This document shows positions 34,143 through 42,647 of a stretch of DNA of 56,164 nt, piece by piece. Source of the stretch: Achromobacter agilis (GTDB lineage: Bacteria > Pseudomonadota > Gammaproteobacteria > Burkholderiales > Burkholderiaceae_B); NCBI RefSeq assembly GCF_900496965.1, contig NZ_UFQB01000034.1, positions 1-56,164 of the forward strand. The letters run 5' to 3'. The position numbers and the translations under genes were made by a program. Every line of letters begins with the position of its first letter. Positions within the stretch are counted from its first letter, which is position 1. The notes below the pieces were generated by a model. That model did no database searches. It was not told the origin of the DNA and worked only from the letters and a program-made list of their open reading frames with translations.

Positions 34143-34883
34143 TCAATGCAGGATCTGGCTCAGGAAGAGCTTGGTCCGGTCATTCTGCGGGTTATCGAAG
34201 AACTCGTCCGGACTGTTCTGCTCGATGATCTCGCCCCGGTCCATGAAGATCACGCGGTTGGCGACCTTGCGCGCGAAGCCCATTTCGTGGGTCACGCAAA
34301 TCATGGTCATGCCGCTTTCCTGGGCAAGGCTGACCATGACGTCCAGCACTTCCTTGACCATTTCCGGGTCCAGTGCGGAGGTGGGCTCATCGAACAGCAT
34401 GATCTTGGGGTTCATGCACAGGGAACGCGCGATCGCCACGCGCTGCTGCTGGCCGCCCGACAGCTGGCCGGGAAACTTCGCGGCCTGCTCGGGAATGCGC
34501 ACCCGCTCCAGATACTTCATGGCGGTGGCTTCGGCTTCCGCGCGCGGCTTCTTCAGCACCCACATGGGGCCCAGCGTCAGGTTCTCCAGCACCGTCAGGT
34601 GGGGGAACAGATTGAAGTGCTGGAACACCATGCCGACGTCCTTGCGGATGGTCTCGATGTGCTTCAGGTCATTGGTGAGCTCCGTGCCGTCCACGATGAT
34701 GTGGCCTTTCTGGTGCTCTTCCAGGCGGTTGATGCAGCGGATCATGGTGGACTTGCCCGAGCCGGACGGCCCGCACACCACGATGCGTTCGCCGGGCGCC
34801 ACTTCCAGGTTGATGTTGCGCAACACGTGGAATTGGCCGTACCACTTGTTCACGTCCTGCAGACTGATGATGGCATTGGACAT
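34143..34883 (-). CDS. aapP: polar amino-acid ABC transporter ATPase
   Basis: This 246-residue ATPase has Walker [10 protein letters not shown], the polar-amino-acid-family [18 protein letters not shown], signature [15 protein letters not shown] and Walker [17 protein letters not shown], with the switch histidine in CVTHEMGF. It is the energy subunit of a general L-amino-acid importer (AapJQMP type), as judged by two long permease genes and a binding-protein gene upstream in the same operon. It is the last gene, ending in front of a strong terminator. Confidence 0.93.
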   Translation of the reverse strand: MSNAIISLQDVNKWYGQFHVLRNINLEVAPGERIVVCGPSGSGKSTMIRCINRLEEHQKGHIIVDGTELTNDLKHIETIRKDVGMVFQHFNLFPHLTVLENLTLGPMWVLKKPRAEAEATAMKYLERVRIPEQAAKFPGQLSGGQQQRVAIARSLCMNPKIMLFDEPTSALDPEMVKEVLDVMVSLAQESGMTMICVTHEMGFARKVANRVIFMDRGEIIEQNSPDEFFDNPQNDRTKLFLSQILH

Positions 34884-34943
34884 GCCTGTACTCCCGTAGA
34901 TATCGCTGGGCGCGCCCGCCAGAGGCGAACGCGCGGCAAGTTG

Positions 34944-36044
34944 CTAGCGTGCGTGGCCGGTGGCCAGGCGTTTCTCCAGCGCTTGGCTGTATTTGGACAT
35001 GGAAAAGCAGAACACGAAGTAGATGAGCGAGATGAACAGGTACGCCTCCACCCCGAAGCCCCGCCATGCCGCGTCGGACAGGGCCGCCTTGGCCGCCAGC
35101 GTCAGGTCGAAAATGCCGATGATCACCACCAGCGACGTATCCTTGAACAAGGCGATGAAAATGCTGACCAGCGGCGGGATCACGATCTTCAGCGCCTGCG
35201 GCAAGATGATCTTGCGCATCTGCTGCCAGTAGCTCAGGCCCAGGGAATCGGCGCCTTCGTACTGGCCCTTCGGGATCGCCTGCAGGCCGCCGCGCACCGT
35301 TTCCGCGATGTACGCCGCGGCGAACATGATGATCGCGATCTGCGCGCGCAGCAGCTTGTCGATGGAGAACCCCTCGGGCAGGAACAGCGGCAGCATCACC
35401 GACGACATGAACAGCAGGCTGATCAGCGGCACGCCGCGGATCAGCTCGATGTACACGACGCACAGCGCCTTGATGGCGGGCATCTTCGAGCGCCGGCCCA
35501 GGGCCAGCAGCACGCCGATCGGGAACGCGAAGGCGATGCCGAACGTGGACAGGATGAGCGTGAGCGGCAAGCCGCCCCAGCGCGCGTTTTCCACGTACGT
35601 GAGGCCGAGCACGCCGCCCCACATCAGGATCGCCACGGCCGTCAGGCCCACGGTCCAGATGATGGCGAGCTTCCAGTTCCAGAAACGGCGGATGCCGCTG
35701 CAGACGATCACCGCGACGAGGATGATGGTCGCGATCAGCGGGCGCCACTGCTCGTCGAACGGATAGGTGCCGAACAGGATCAGGCGGTGCTTCTCGACGA
35801 TGAACGCCCAGCAGGCGCCGCCGGAGGCGCGGCATTCCTGGGCGTTGGTCGCGTTGAAGTCGGCCTTGATGAAGGCCCATTCCACCAGCGCCGGCACCGC
35901 CATGAGCAGGAACCATGCCAGCAGCACCGTGATGAGGATGTTCAGCGGCGATGAGAACAGCCGCGACTTGAGCCACGCCCAGAGGCCCACATGCGAGCTG
36001 GGCGGCGGCATGGCGTCGGTGGGGGTATGCGTAGTGCTGCTCAT
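34944..36044 (-). CDS. aapM: general L-amino-acid ABC permease AapM
   Basis: This 366-residue membrane protein is longer than the 220-residue GlnP-type permeases, which is typical of AapM. An N-terminal extension with several helices precedes the permease domain (LTLILSTFGIAFAFPIGVLL, FAAAYIAETVRGGLQAIPKG, YEGADSLGLSYWQQMRKIIL). It also carries the extracytoplasmic cysteine-containing segment NATNAQECRASGGACWAF, a known feature of AapM proteins. One base separates it from aapQ. Confidence 0.92.
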   Translation of the reverse strand: MSSTTHTPTDAMPPPSSHVGLWAWLKSRLFSSPLNILITVLLAWFLLMAVPALVEWAFIKADFNATNAQECRASGGACWAFIVEKHRLILFGTYPFDEQWRPLIATIILVAVIVCSGIRRFWNWKLAIIWTVGLTAVAILMWGGVLGLTYVENARWGGLPLTLILSTFGIAFAFPIGVLLALGRRSKMPAIKALCVVYIELIRGVPLISLLFMSSVMLPLFLPEGFSIDKLLRAQIAIIMFAAAYIAETVRGGLQAIPKGQYEGADSLGLSYWQQMRKIILPQALKIVIPPLVSIFIALFKDTSLVVIIGIFDLTLAAKAALSDAAWRGFGVEAYLFISLIYFVFCFSMSKYSQALEKRLATGHAR

Positions 36045-36045
36045 A

Positions 36046-37236
36046 TCAACGCTCCACCAGCGCGATGCGCTTGTTGTACCAGTTCATGAATATCGAGATC
36101 GACAGGCTGACCGTGAGATACGCGGCCATGATGATCAGGATGCCCTCGATGGCCTGCCCGGTCTGGTTCAGCGTCGTGTTCACCACCGACACGATATCCG
36201 GGTAGCCGATGGCCACGGCCAGCGAGCTGTTCTTGGTCAGGTTCAGGTACTGGCTGGTCATCGGGGGAATGATGACGCGCAAGGCCTGCGGCAGGACCAC
36301 CAGACGCAGCACCTGCTTGCGGCGCAGCCCCAGGGAACCCGCGGCCTCCCACTGCCCGTTGTTCACCGCCTGGATGCCCGAGCGGACCACCTCGGCGATG
36401 AACGCCGACGTGTAGATCACCAGGCCAGCCAGCAGCGCCGCGAATTCCGGCGACAGCGTCAGGCCGCCCGAGAAGTTGAAGCCCTTGAGCACCGGCATGT
36501 CGAGCGTCAGCGACGCGCCGCTGATCAACCAACCCCCGATGGGCATGCCGATGAGCAGGCCGATGGCCGCGCGGCCCAGCGGGAATACTCGGCCGGTGGC
36601 CTCCTGGCGCTTCTTGCCCCAGTGGCCCAGGACAATGATGGCGATGATGGCCACGCCCAGCCCGCCGAGCATCCAGTCCAGCGAATTCCCTTCCAGCGCC
36701 GGCACTTTCAGGCCACGGTTGGAAATGAAGACGCCTGGCAGCGGATTGTGCGCCTGGCGCGGACCCGGCATGTTTTCCGTGATGAGCGCGTACCAGAAGA
36801 AAAGCTGCAGCAGCAGCGGCACGTTGCGCATCACCTCGACGTAGAACGAAGTGACCTTGGAGACCAGCCAGTTCTTGGACAGCCGGCCGATACCGATCAG
36901 CGTGCCCAGTATCGTCGCCAGCACGATGCCGATAACGGCCACGCGCAGCGTGTTGAGCAGGCCGACCAGAATGGCGCGCCCGTAGTCATCCGAAGGGGAA
37001 TACGAAATGGGGGTTTCGCCGATCGCGAATCCGGCCTCTCGGCTAAGAAAGCCGAAGCCCGTAGCGATGTTGCGCACGGACAGATTGTGCAGCGTGTTTG
37101 AAACCAGGAACCACACGGCCCAGGCAACGGCGCTCAGCGCGAGTACCTGGTAGACCACGGAGCGTACGCCGGGATCGTTCCAGTTCAGGCGCCGCGGAGG
37201 CGCCGAAAGCGGGGCGTTTTTATTGGGAGTCGTCAT
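36046..37236 (-). CDS. aapQ: general L-amino-acid ABC permease AapQ
   Basis: This 396-residue permease has an N-terminal helix near 26-46, the motif GFGFLSREAGFAIGETPISY that is common in AapQ proteins, and the permease core YGRAILVGLLNTLRVAVIGI and YTSAFIAEVVRSGIQAVNNG with the EAA-type loop GSLGLRRKQVLRLVVLPQAL. A large insert with extra helices lies in the middle, as in other AapQ. With AapM it forms the channel of the importer. Confidence 0.93.
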   Translation of the reverse strand: MTTPNKNAPLSAPPRRLNWNDPGVRSVVYQVLALSAVAWAVWFLVSNTLHNLSVRNIATGFGFLSREAGFAIGETPISYSPSDDYGRAILVGLLNTLRVAVIGIVLATILGTLIGIGRLSKNWLVSKVTSFYVEVMRNVPLLLQLFFWYALITENMPGPRQAHNPLPGVFISNRGLKVPALEGNSLDWMLGGLGVAIIAIIVLGHWGKKRQEATGRVFPLGRAAIGLLIGMPIGGWLISGASLTLDMPVLKGFNFSGGLTLSPEFAALLAGLVIYTSAFIAEVVRSGIQAVNNGQWEAAGSLGLRRKQVLRLVVLPQALRVIIPPMTSQYLNLTKNSSLAVAIGYPDIVSVVNTTLNQTGQAIEGILIIMAAYLTVSLSISIFMNWYNKRIALVER

Positions 37237-37314
37237 ATGAATCTACAGAAGTCGAACATCCGGTGGCGGGGCCCGAGGCCCAGCCACCCACTCCTGCCGC
37301 CCGCTCGAGGCGGG

Positions 37315-37383
37315 CTAGGGCCTGTGCGACGCTCCGTCTGGTGTCAACAGGCCCTAGGCAAAACGGAGCGCCAGGCTCCGTTT
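37315..37383 (-). terminator. two hairpins between aapJ and aapQ (partial terminator)
   Basis: Read after the aapJ stop, the first hairpin has 8-base arms AAACGGAG and CTCCGTTT (37361-37383) followed by four T. The second has 11-base perfect arms CTAGGGCCTGT and ACAGGCCCTAG (37315-37325 and 37347-37357). Hairpins here typically protect the binding-protein mRNA and lower expression of the permease genes, which fits the need for excess AapJ. The loop of the second hairpin contains GTTGACACC on the minus strand. Confidence 0.65.
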
Positions 37384-37400
37384 CACCAGGCAGCCGCGCG

Positions 37401-38417
37401 TTAGCGCACCGGCCAGCCGTACATCAAGCCTCCTTGCTTGTAAGAGGCGTTCAGACCACGCTCCAGCTTCATCGCGCTGCTCTTGCCCAGCGTGTTTTCG
37501 AAGCTTTCGCCGTAGTTGCCCACGTTCTTGATGATGTTATACGCCCACTTGTCGTCCACGCCCAGGTTCTTGCCCATGCCCGGGGTCACGCCCAGGATGC
37601 GCTGGATGTTGGGGTTGGTGCTCTTGGTCATTTCTTCGACGTTGGCCTTGGTGATGCCGTATTCCTCGGCTTCCAGCATGGCGTTGAGCGACCAGCGGAC
37701 GATGTTGAACCATTGTTCGTCGCCCTGGCGGACCATGGGGCCCAGCGGCTCCTTGGAGAAGTCTTCCGGCAGGATGATGAACTTGTCCGGGTTCTCGAGC
37801 GTCGTGCGGGTCGAGGCCAATTGCGACTTGTCGGTCGTGAAGGCATCGCAGCGGCCAGCCGAGAAGGCGCGGATGATTTCGTCGTACTTGTCGATCACGA
37901 CCGGCTTGAATTCGATCTTCTGGCCGCGGAACCAGTCGGCCAGATTGAGCTCGGTCGTGGTGCCGGGCTGCACGCAGATCGTGGCGCCGTTGAGTTCCTT
38001 GGCGCTCTTCACGCCCAGGTCCTTGGACACCATGACGCCCTGGCTGTCGTAGTAGTTCACGCCCACGCCGATCAGGCCCAGCGTCGTGTCGCGCGTCAGC
38101 GTGACGGTGGTGTTGCGGGTCAGGACGTCGACTTCGCCGGACTGCAGCGCGGTGAAGCGCTGCTGCGTGTTCAGGGGCGTGAACTTGACCTTGGTGGCGT
38201 CGCCGAACATGGTCGAGGCGATGGCGCGGCACAGGTCCACGTCGATGCCCTTGTATTCGCCCTTGCTGTCAGCGATGGAGAACCCCGGAATGCCGGTTGA
38301 AACCCCGCACTGGACAAACCCTTTTTTCTTGACGTTGTCGAACGTCGCGCCAGCGTTGGCTGCCGCGGAGGCAGCGAACAAGGCGGCGCCGACTGCAGCG
38401 AGTTTCAGTACTTTCAT
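37401..38417 (-). CDS. aapJ: general L-amino-acid ABC transporter binding protein AapJ
   Basis: This 338-residue periplasmic protein has a signal peptide (MKVLKLAAVGAALFAASAAA, cut near ANA), then the AapJ start GATFDNVKKKGFVQCGVSTG and GEYKGIDVDLCRAIASTMFG. RNTTVTLTRDTTLGL and GQKIEFKPVVIDKYDEI are also typical. The ATG at 38415 is used because CGGAGAACACG lies upstream and the signal starts here; the longer open frame upstream is not credible. It heads the importer operon, separated from aapQ by 164 bases with two hairpins. Confidence 0.93.
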   Translation of the reverse strand: MKVLKLAAVGAALFAASAAANAGATFDNVKKKGFVQCGVSTGIPGFSIADSKGEYKGIDVDLCRAIASTMFGDATKVKFTPLNTQQRFTALQSGEVDVLTRNTTVTLTRDTTLGLIGVGVNYYDSQGVMVSKDLGVKSAKELNGATICVQPGTTTELNLADWFRGQKIEFKPVVIDKYDEIIRAFSAGRCDAFTTDKSQLASTRTTLENPDKFIILPEDFSKEPLGPMVRQGDEQWFNIVRWSLNAMLEAEEYGITKANVEEMTKSTNPNIQRILGVTPGMGKNLGVDDKWAYNIIKNVGNYGESFENTLGKSSAMKLERGLNASYKQGGLMYGWPVR

Positions 38418-38729
38418 CGTGTTCTCCGTGTGGGATAAAGCGAATTTGCGCTTGGCCGGGTTGGGCGGACGCATGGGGCGGATGGTAGCGTCCGCGCCGC
38501 AGGCGGCGCATCCGGGAATTCCCTTGAAATATAGGGACACTGGATGAAATGAAACGCTGTTTCCCTGCGAAAACAGGGACGTTTTCCCCGCCGCCGCGCC
38601 GCCCCGGGGCAAGGCCTCCCTGCGGAGGCGGCAAGCGCCGGTCGGAAAATTTTCACGCCACCTCCCCCCGTCTGCTTAGGCCACCTTACTGTCCCCGAGT
38701 TACTATTGCGGCTTCATCTGACTGCCGCC
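38418..38729. other. divergent gap between aapJ and ftsE, no gene seen
   Basis: This 312-base gap should hold both promoters. I see small inverted repeats TCCCTG/CAGGGA (38562-38579) and CCCT/AGGG (38521-38536). A TATATT on the minus strand near 38528 could be a -10 box for aapJ, but no good -35 box is at the right distance. No open frame in it has family features. Confidence 0.5.
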
Positions 38730-39458
38730 ATGATCGAATTCCAGCACGTATTCAAATCGTATGGTCGCGGCCGCAATATTCTGGCCGACATCAACTTCCG
38801 CGTAAGCGCGGGAGAGTTCGTTTTCGTATCGGGGCCATCGGGCGCCGGCAAGTCCACCCTGCTCAAGCTGATCGGCGGGCTCGAGCCCGCCAGCCGGGGG
38901 TCCATCCAGGTCAACGGCCAACGGCTGGACAAGCTGCCCGCGCGCGCGCGCCCGTACCTGCGGCGCGCAGTCGGCGTCATCCTTCAGGACACGCACCTGC
39001 TGTTCGACCGCAGCGCTTTCGAAAACGTGATGCTGCCGCTGGCCGTCACCGGCCATGCCTGGAATTCGGCCGCCGCCCGCGCCCGCGCCGCGCTGGACAA
39101 GGTGGGCCTGTCGGGCAAGGAAGACCTGAATCCCATCGAGCTGTCTGGCGGCGAGCAGCAGCGGCTGGCGATTGCGCGGGCCATCGTGAACCGGCCGGCG
39201 ATCCTGATCGCGGACGAGCCCACCGCCAACCTCGACCATGACAACGCGCAGCGCATCATGAATGTTTTCCGCGATTTCAATCGCGTCGGCGTCACCACGC
39301 TGATCGCCTCGCACGACCAGGAGCTGATGGCGGGCTATGCCAGCCGCACCCTGCGCATCGAGCCGGGCAAATTCGCCGATTCCCATGGCGCCCAGACGCC
39401 CGACGCGGGCGCCGTGCGCGCGGCGCCCGGCTACGGCCAACCGGGAGAACCGGCATGA
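38730..39458 (+). CDS. ftsE: cell-division ABC ATPase FtsE
   Basis: This 242-residue ATPase starts MIEFQHVFKSYGRGRNILAD as FtsE proteins do. Walker A is GPSGAGKST, the signature is LSGGEQQRLAIARAI and Walker B is ILIADEPTANLD, with the switch histidine in IASHDQELM. A C-terminal tail of about 30 residues follows. FtsEX controls peptidoglycan hydrolysis at the septum by activating amidase regulators; it does not import a substrate. The ATG at 38730 is used; an ATG-like start eight codons earlier lacks conserved sequence. It overlaps ftsX by four bases. Confidence 0.95.
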   Translation: MIEFQHVFKSYGRGRNILADINFRVSAGEFVFVSGPSGAGKSTLLKLIGGLEPASRGSIQVNGQRLDKLPARARPYLRRAVGVILQDTHLLFDRSAFENVMLPLAVTGHAWNSAAARARAALDKVGLSGKEDLNPIELSGGEQQRLAIARAIVNRPAILIADEPTANLDHDNAQRIMNVFRDFNRVGVTTLIASHDQELMAGYASRTLRIEPGKFADSHGAQTPDAGAVRAAPGYGQPGEPA

Positions 39459-40363
39459 ACGCCTGGCTGCGGCAACACCGCTATGCGTTGATGGTTACGC
39501 TGCGCCGCCTGGTCAAGCAGCCGTTCTCCTCGCTGGCCAACCTGCTGGTCATGGCCCTGGCGCTGGCTCTGCCGCTCCTGGGCAGCGCCATCCTGGTCTC
39601 GGTGCAGCCCGTGGCGCGCGAAATGTCCGTCACCCCGGAGGTCACCGTTTTCATGCGCGTGGACGCTCCCGCCGGCGCCGCGGCCGACGTGGCCAAGCGC
39701 ATCCAGGGCGAATATGGGCAGGATGTCCGCGCCGTGCGCGTGGTGGGCCGCGAAGATGCCCTGGCCGATCTGCGCGCGAACCCGGCCTGGCAGCAGGCGC
39801 TGGCCGTGCTGCCGGGCAACCCGCTGCCGGACGCGGTGGTCGTCACGCTGGCCGACGGCGAAGACCTGGCCGGGCGGGCCGACAAGCTCGCGGCGGCCTG
39901 GAAGCAATGGAATCACGTAGACCTGGTGCAGCTCGACAGCGCCTGGGTCCAGCGGCTGGAAGCGATCCTGCGCTTCGCCCGCATCGGGCTGGGGTTCCTG
40001 GCCGCCTGCGTGGCCGTCGTCGTGCTGGCCACCGTCTTCAACACCGTGCGCATGCAGGCGCTCTCTCAGCGCGAGGAAATCGGCGTGGCGCGGCTCGTCG
40101 GCGCCACCGAATCCTTCGTGCGCCGCCCCTTCCTGTACCTGGGCGCGCTCTCGGGGGCCGTGGCGGCGCTGCTGTCCATCGGCGTGGCGGCGATCGCGCT
40201 GTCCCCCCTGAACGACGCGCTGGTCGGGCTGGCCCGCAGCTACGGGGCGGAATTCGCCCTGCACCTGCCCGGCCCCGCAGTGCTGATCGGCGCCGTCATC
40301 GCGGCCGCCGCGCTGGGCGCGCTGTCCGCCCGCTGGTCGGTTACCCGCAGCACGCGCTTCTGA
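39455..40363 (+). CDS. ftsX: cell-division protein FtsX
   Basis: This 302-residue membrane protein has a first helix at about residues 24-48 (SLANLLVMALALALPLLGSA), a periplasmic loop with VTPEVTVFMRVDAPAGAAAD, and three C-terminal helices (FARIGLGFLAACVAVVVLAT, YLGALSGAVAALLSIGVAAI, PAVLIGAVIAAAALGALSAR). The motif TVRMQALSQREEIGVARLVG is typical of FtsX. It forms the membrane partner of FtsE and transmits ATPase action to the periplasm. The separate location from ftsY is common outside enterobacteria. Confidence 0.95.
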   Translation: MNAWLRQHRYALMVTLRRLVKQPFSSLANLLVMALALALPLLGSAILVSVQPVAREMSVTPEVTVFMRVDAPAGAAADVAKRIQGEYGQDVRAVRVVGREDALADLRANPAWQQALAVLPGNPLPDAVVVTLADGEDLAGRADKLAAAWKQWNHVDLVQLDSAWVQRLEAILRFARIGLGFLAACVAVVVLATVFNTVRMQALSQREEIGVARLVGATESFVRRPFLYLGALSGAVAALLSIGVAAIALSPLNDALVGLARSYGAEFALHLPGPAVLIGAVIAAAALGALSARWSVTRSTRF

Positions 40364-40675
40364 GGCCGCCCAAAGGCTTCGTATAGCCCCCCTTCCTCCC
40401 CGTGATCCGGGGAACGGTTTCCGTCCGCCTGTGTAGCATGCTTGGATGCATACATCCCTGCGGGCGCGCGCGCGCCCGCGGCTCGCTAGCCCGAATAAAC
40501 AAGGGACACACCACGCCTTCCTGAGTCCGGCCGGCGGTTACACAGGATTTCTCCCACTCGACGCTTGGATATGCAAGAATAAAGCGACATTTTTCTACAT
40601 ATTTCGATACAAACACCGTTTCATCGATCCATCCCTTCGTGCTCCACTCGCCGCTCCTGTCTCCTATCACGTCCC
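40364..40675. other. gap between ftsX and cheD, no gene seen
   Basis: This 312-base stretch includes an AT-rich segment at about 40565-40625, unlike its surroundings, which probably holds the cheD promoter. A TAAAG and a TTTCGATA lie there, but 18 bases apart rather than the 15 of a flagellar sigma-28 promoter, so I do not call one. CCCCG/CGGGG near 40400 is a weak hairpin after ftsX. Confidence 0.45.
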
Positions 40676-41389
40676 ATGGCCGCCCGTCTTGAAGCCCGTG
40701 CAACGCGCCACTATTTCGATAGCGCGTTCCAGTGTCAGGCGGTGAAAGTACTGCCCAACGAGTACTACGTCACCGACGAAGACCTGATGATCTCGACCGT
40801 CCTGGGGTCGTGCGTCGCCGCCTGTATCCACGACCCCGTGACCGGCGTGGGCGGCATGAACCATTTCATGTTGCCGGAAGGCGACATGCAATCGCCCGCC
40901 TCGGCCACCATGCGTTATGGCGCCTTCGCCATGGAAGTGCTGATCAACGAATTGCTGAAGGCCGGCGCCGTGCGCGACCGGCTGGAAGCCAAGGTGTTCG
41001 GCGGCGGCGCAGTGCTTTCCGCCATGCAGCAGATGAACATCGGCGAGCGCAACGGCCAGTTCGTGCTCACCTACCTGAAAACGGAAGGTATCCCCGTCAA
41101 GGCGCAGGACCTGGGCGACGTGCACGCGCGCCGCATCAACTATTTCCCGCGCGACGGCCGGGTGATGGTCCGCAAGATGGCGCCGCACCATCAGCGCGCC
41201 GAAGAACTCATCGCCAAGCGCGAACAGGCCGCCGCCCAGAGCGTGCAGGCCAAGACGGAAAGCCCCCCACGCGTGGAGCGTTTTTCCCGGCCTGGCGTCG
41301 AACGGTTCGACCGCCCCGCCCGCCCCGGCGTGGAACGCTTCGACACGGGCCTTACCCGCAGGCGCAGGCCAGAAACCGCGGGGAGTTGA
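40676..41389 (+). CDS. cheD: chemoreceptor glutamine deamidase CheD, orphan, with repeated tail
   Basis: CheD deamidates glutamines in methyl-accepting chemotaxis proteins and can bind CheC/CheY. The catalytic pair is visible as C46 in [13 protein letters not shown] and H63 in [11 protein letters not shown], the 17-residue spacing known for CheD. Conserved VFGGGAVL follows. The protein has 237 residues: the core of about 185 is followed by a tail with three VERF repeats ([10 protein letters not shown] at about 205-214, [10 protein letters not shown] at about 216-225). No other chemotaxis gene is in the window. Confidence 0.92.
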   Translation: MAARLEARATRHYFDSAFQCQAVKVLPNEYYVTDEDLMISTVLGSCVAACIHDPVTGVGGMNHFMLPEGDMQSPASATMRYGAFAMEVLINELLKAGAVRDRLEAKVFGGGAVLSAMQQMNIGERNGQFVLTYLKTEGIPVKAQDLGDVHARRINYFPRDGRVMVRKMAPHHQRAEELIAKREQAAAQSVQAKTESPPRVERFSRPGVERFDRPARPGVERFDTGLTRRRRPETAGS

Positions 41390-41419
41390 AGCGCACGGTC
41401 GCGCCCCTACAATCACGGC

Positions 41420-41950
41420 ATGTCGACCGTCCGCCTCTTCTACGCCCTGTGGCCATCGCCCCCGCTGGCCGGATCGCTCGCGGCCTGGGCGGAACAGGCG
41501 CGCCCCAGCTGCGGCGGACGCGCGATGCGCACGGAAACCCTGCACATGACCCTGGCGTTCCTGGGGCCGGTGGATGCCGCGCTCGCGGACGAACTGGCCG
41601 CCGCCACGCCTGAAAAGCGTCTGGCGCCCGGAGAGATCGAGCTGGACCGCTACGGCGTCTTCGGCCGCCAGCGCATCCTCTGGGCCGGTCCCGGCGACAC
41701 GCCCGCCGGCCTGCAGGCGGCCCATGACGGGTTATGGCATTGGCTGGCCGGGTTCGGACTGGGTGCGCCGCCGCACCCTTTCCGTCCGCACATCACCCTG
41801 CTGCGCAACATCGACCGCCCCGAGCCGCCCGCCGACGCGCCTGCGCCCCTGCTGTGGCGCTATGACCGCATGGTGCTGGTCGCGTCCGAATCGCTGACGG
41901 GCGGCAGTCGCTACCGCATCGTGGCGCAGTCCCGGCCGCAACCTGCCTGA
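41420..41950 (+). CDS. thpR: RNA 2',3'-cyclic phosphodiesterase (2H family)
   Basis: This 176-residue protein has the two HxTx catalytic motifs of the 2H phosphoesterases: H42-M-T-L in LHMTLAFLG and H124-I-T-L in FRPHITLLRN. The N-terminus VRLFYALWPSPPLAGSLAAW is typical of ThpR (formerly LigT, 2'-5' RNA ligase). It opens 2',3'-cyclic phosphates on RNA to 2'-phosphates. It stands alone 30 bases after cheD, with no functional link seen. Confidence 0.92.
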   Translation: MSTVRLFYALWPSPPLAGSLAAWAEQARPSCGGRAMRTETLHMTLAFLGPVDAALADELAAATPEKRLAPGEIELDRYGVFGRQRILWAGPGDTPAGLQAAHDGLWHWLAGFGLGAPPHPFRPHITLLRNIDRPEPPADAPAPLLWRYDRMVLVASESLTGGSRYRIVAQSRPQPA

Positions 41951-41998
41951 CCCTTCGCTCTGGCACAATCGGACGGTCGCCATAACCGCCGGATCGCC

Positions 41999-42559
41999 AT
42001 GATCATCCTGCTGGACCAAGACGGCGTGCTCGCCGACTTCGAACACGCCTTCATCGACGCCTGGCGCGCGCGCCATCCCGATATCCCGCCCGTGGCGTTC
42101 CAGGACCGCAAGTCCTTCTATATCCGCCAGGACTACGCCCCCGAGCTGCGCGGCATGGCCGAAGCCATCTACACCGCGCCCGGCTTCATCCGCGGCCTGC
42201 CCCCCGTACCCGGCGCCCTGGAGGCGGTGAAAGAACTGCTGGCGTTGGGCATGGACGTGCGCATCTGCTCCTCACCGCTGTCCCAGTTCGAAAATTGCGT
42301 GGCGGAAAAATACCTGTGGGTGGAAAAACACCTGGGACGCGACGCCACCAACCGGCTGATCCTGACCAAAGACAAGACGCTGGTGCACGGCAACCTGCTG
42401 ATCGACGACAAACCCGCGATCGAAGGCGCGGTGACGCCGCACTGGAAGCACATCCTGTTCGACGCGCCCTACAACCGGGAGGTCGCGGACCGCCCCCGCA
42501 TCACCTGGCAGAACTGGCGCAACGTGCTGGCGGGCGAGCTGTATACGGCAGACGAGTGA
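41999..42559 (+). CDS. 5' nucleotidase, deoxy (pyrimidine), HAD superfamily
   Basis: This 186-residue HAD-fold protein has motif I DQDGVLADF (6-14) with the nucleophile D6 and general-acid D8. CSSPLSQFENCVAEKYLWVE carries motif II, DKTLVHGNLLIDDKP covers motifs III and IV. The pattern is that of the 5'(3')-deoxyribonucleotidase (NT5C) group, cytosolic enzymes that dephosphorylate deoxynucleotides. The initial methionine is directly followed by the catalytic strand, so the start is certain. No operon partner is evident. Confidence 0.85.
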   Translation: MIILLDQDGVLADFEHAFIDAWRARHPDIPPVAFQDRKSFYIRQDYAPELRGMAEAIYTAPGFIRGLPPVPGALEAVKELLALGMDVRICSSPLSQFENCVAEKYLWVEKHLGRDATNRLILTKDKTLVHGNLLIDDKPAIEGAVTPHWKHILFDAPYNREVADRPRITWQNWRNVLAGELYTADE

Positions 42560-42647
42560 ATCCTGTCCAGCCGCCATGATTTGGGGCTATTCTGTGCTGC
42601 TGTACCTGCCCATGGCCTGTTGACACCAACCTGGAGGAGCCCGCGCC

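Noticed and set aside
40580..40609. Sigma-28 flagellar promoter before cheD
   Set aside because: TAAA and TTTCGATA are 18 bases apart instead of about 15, and the -10 box is a weak match.
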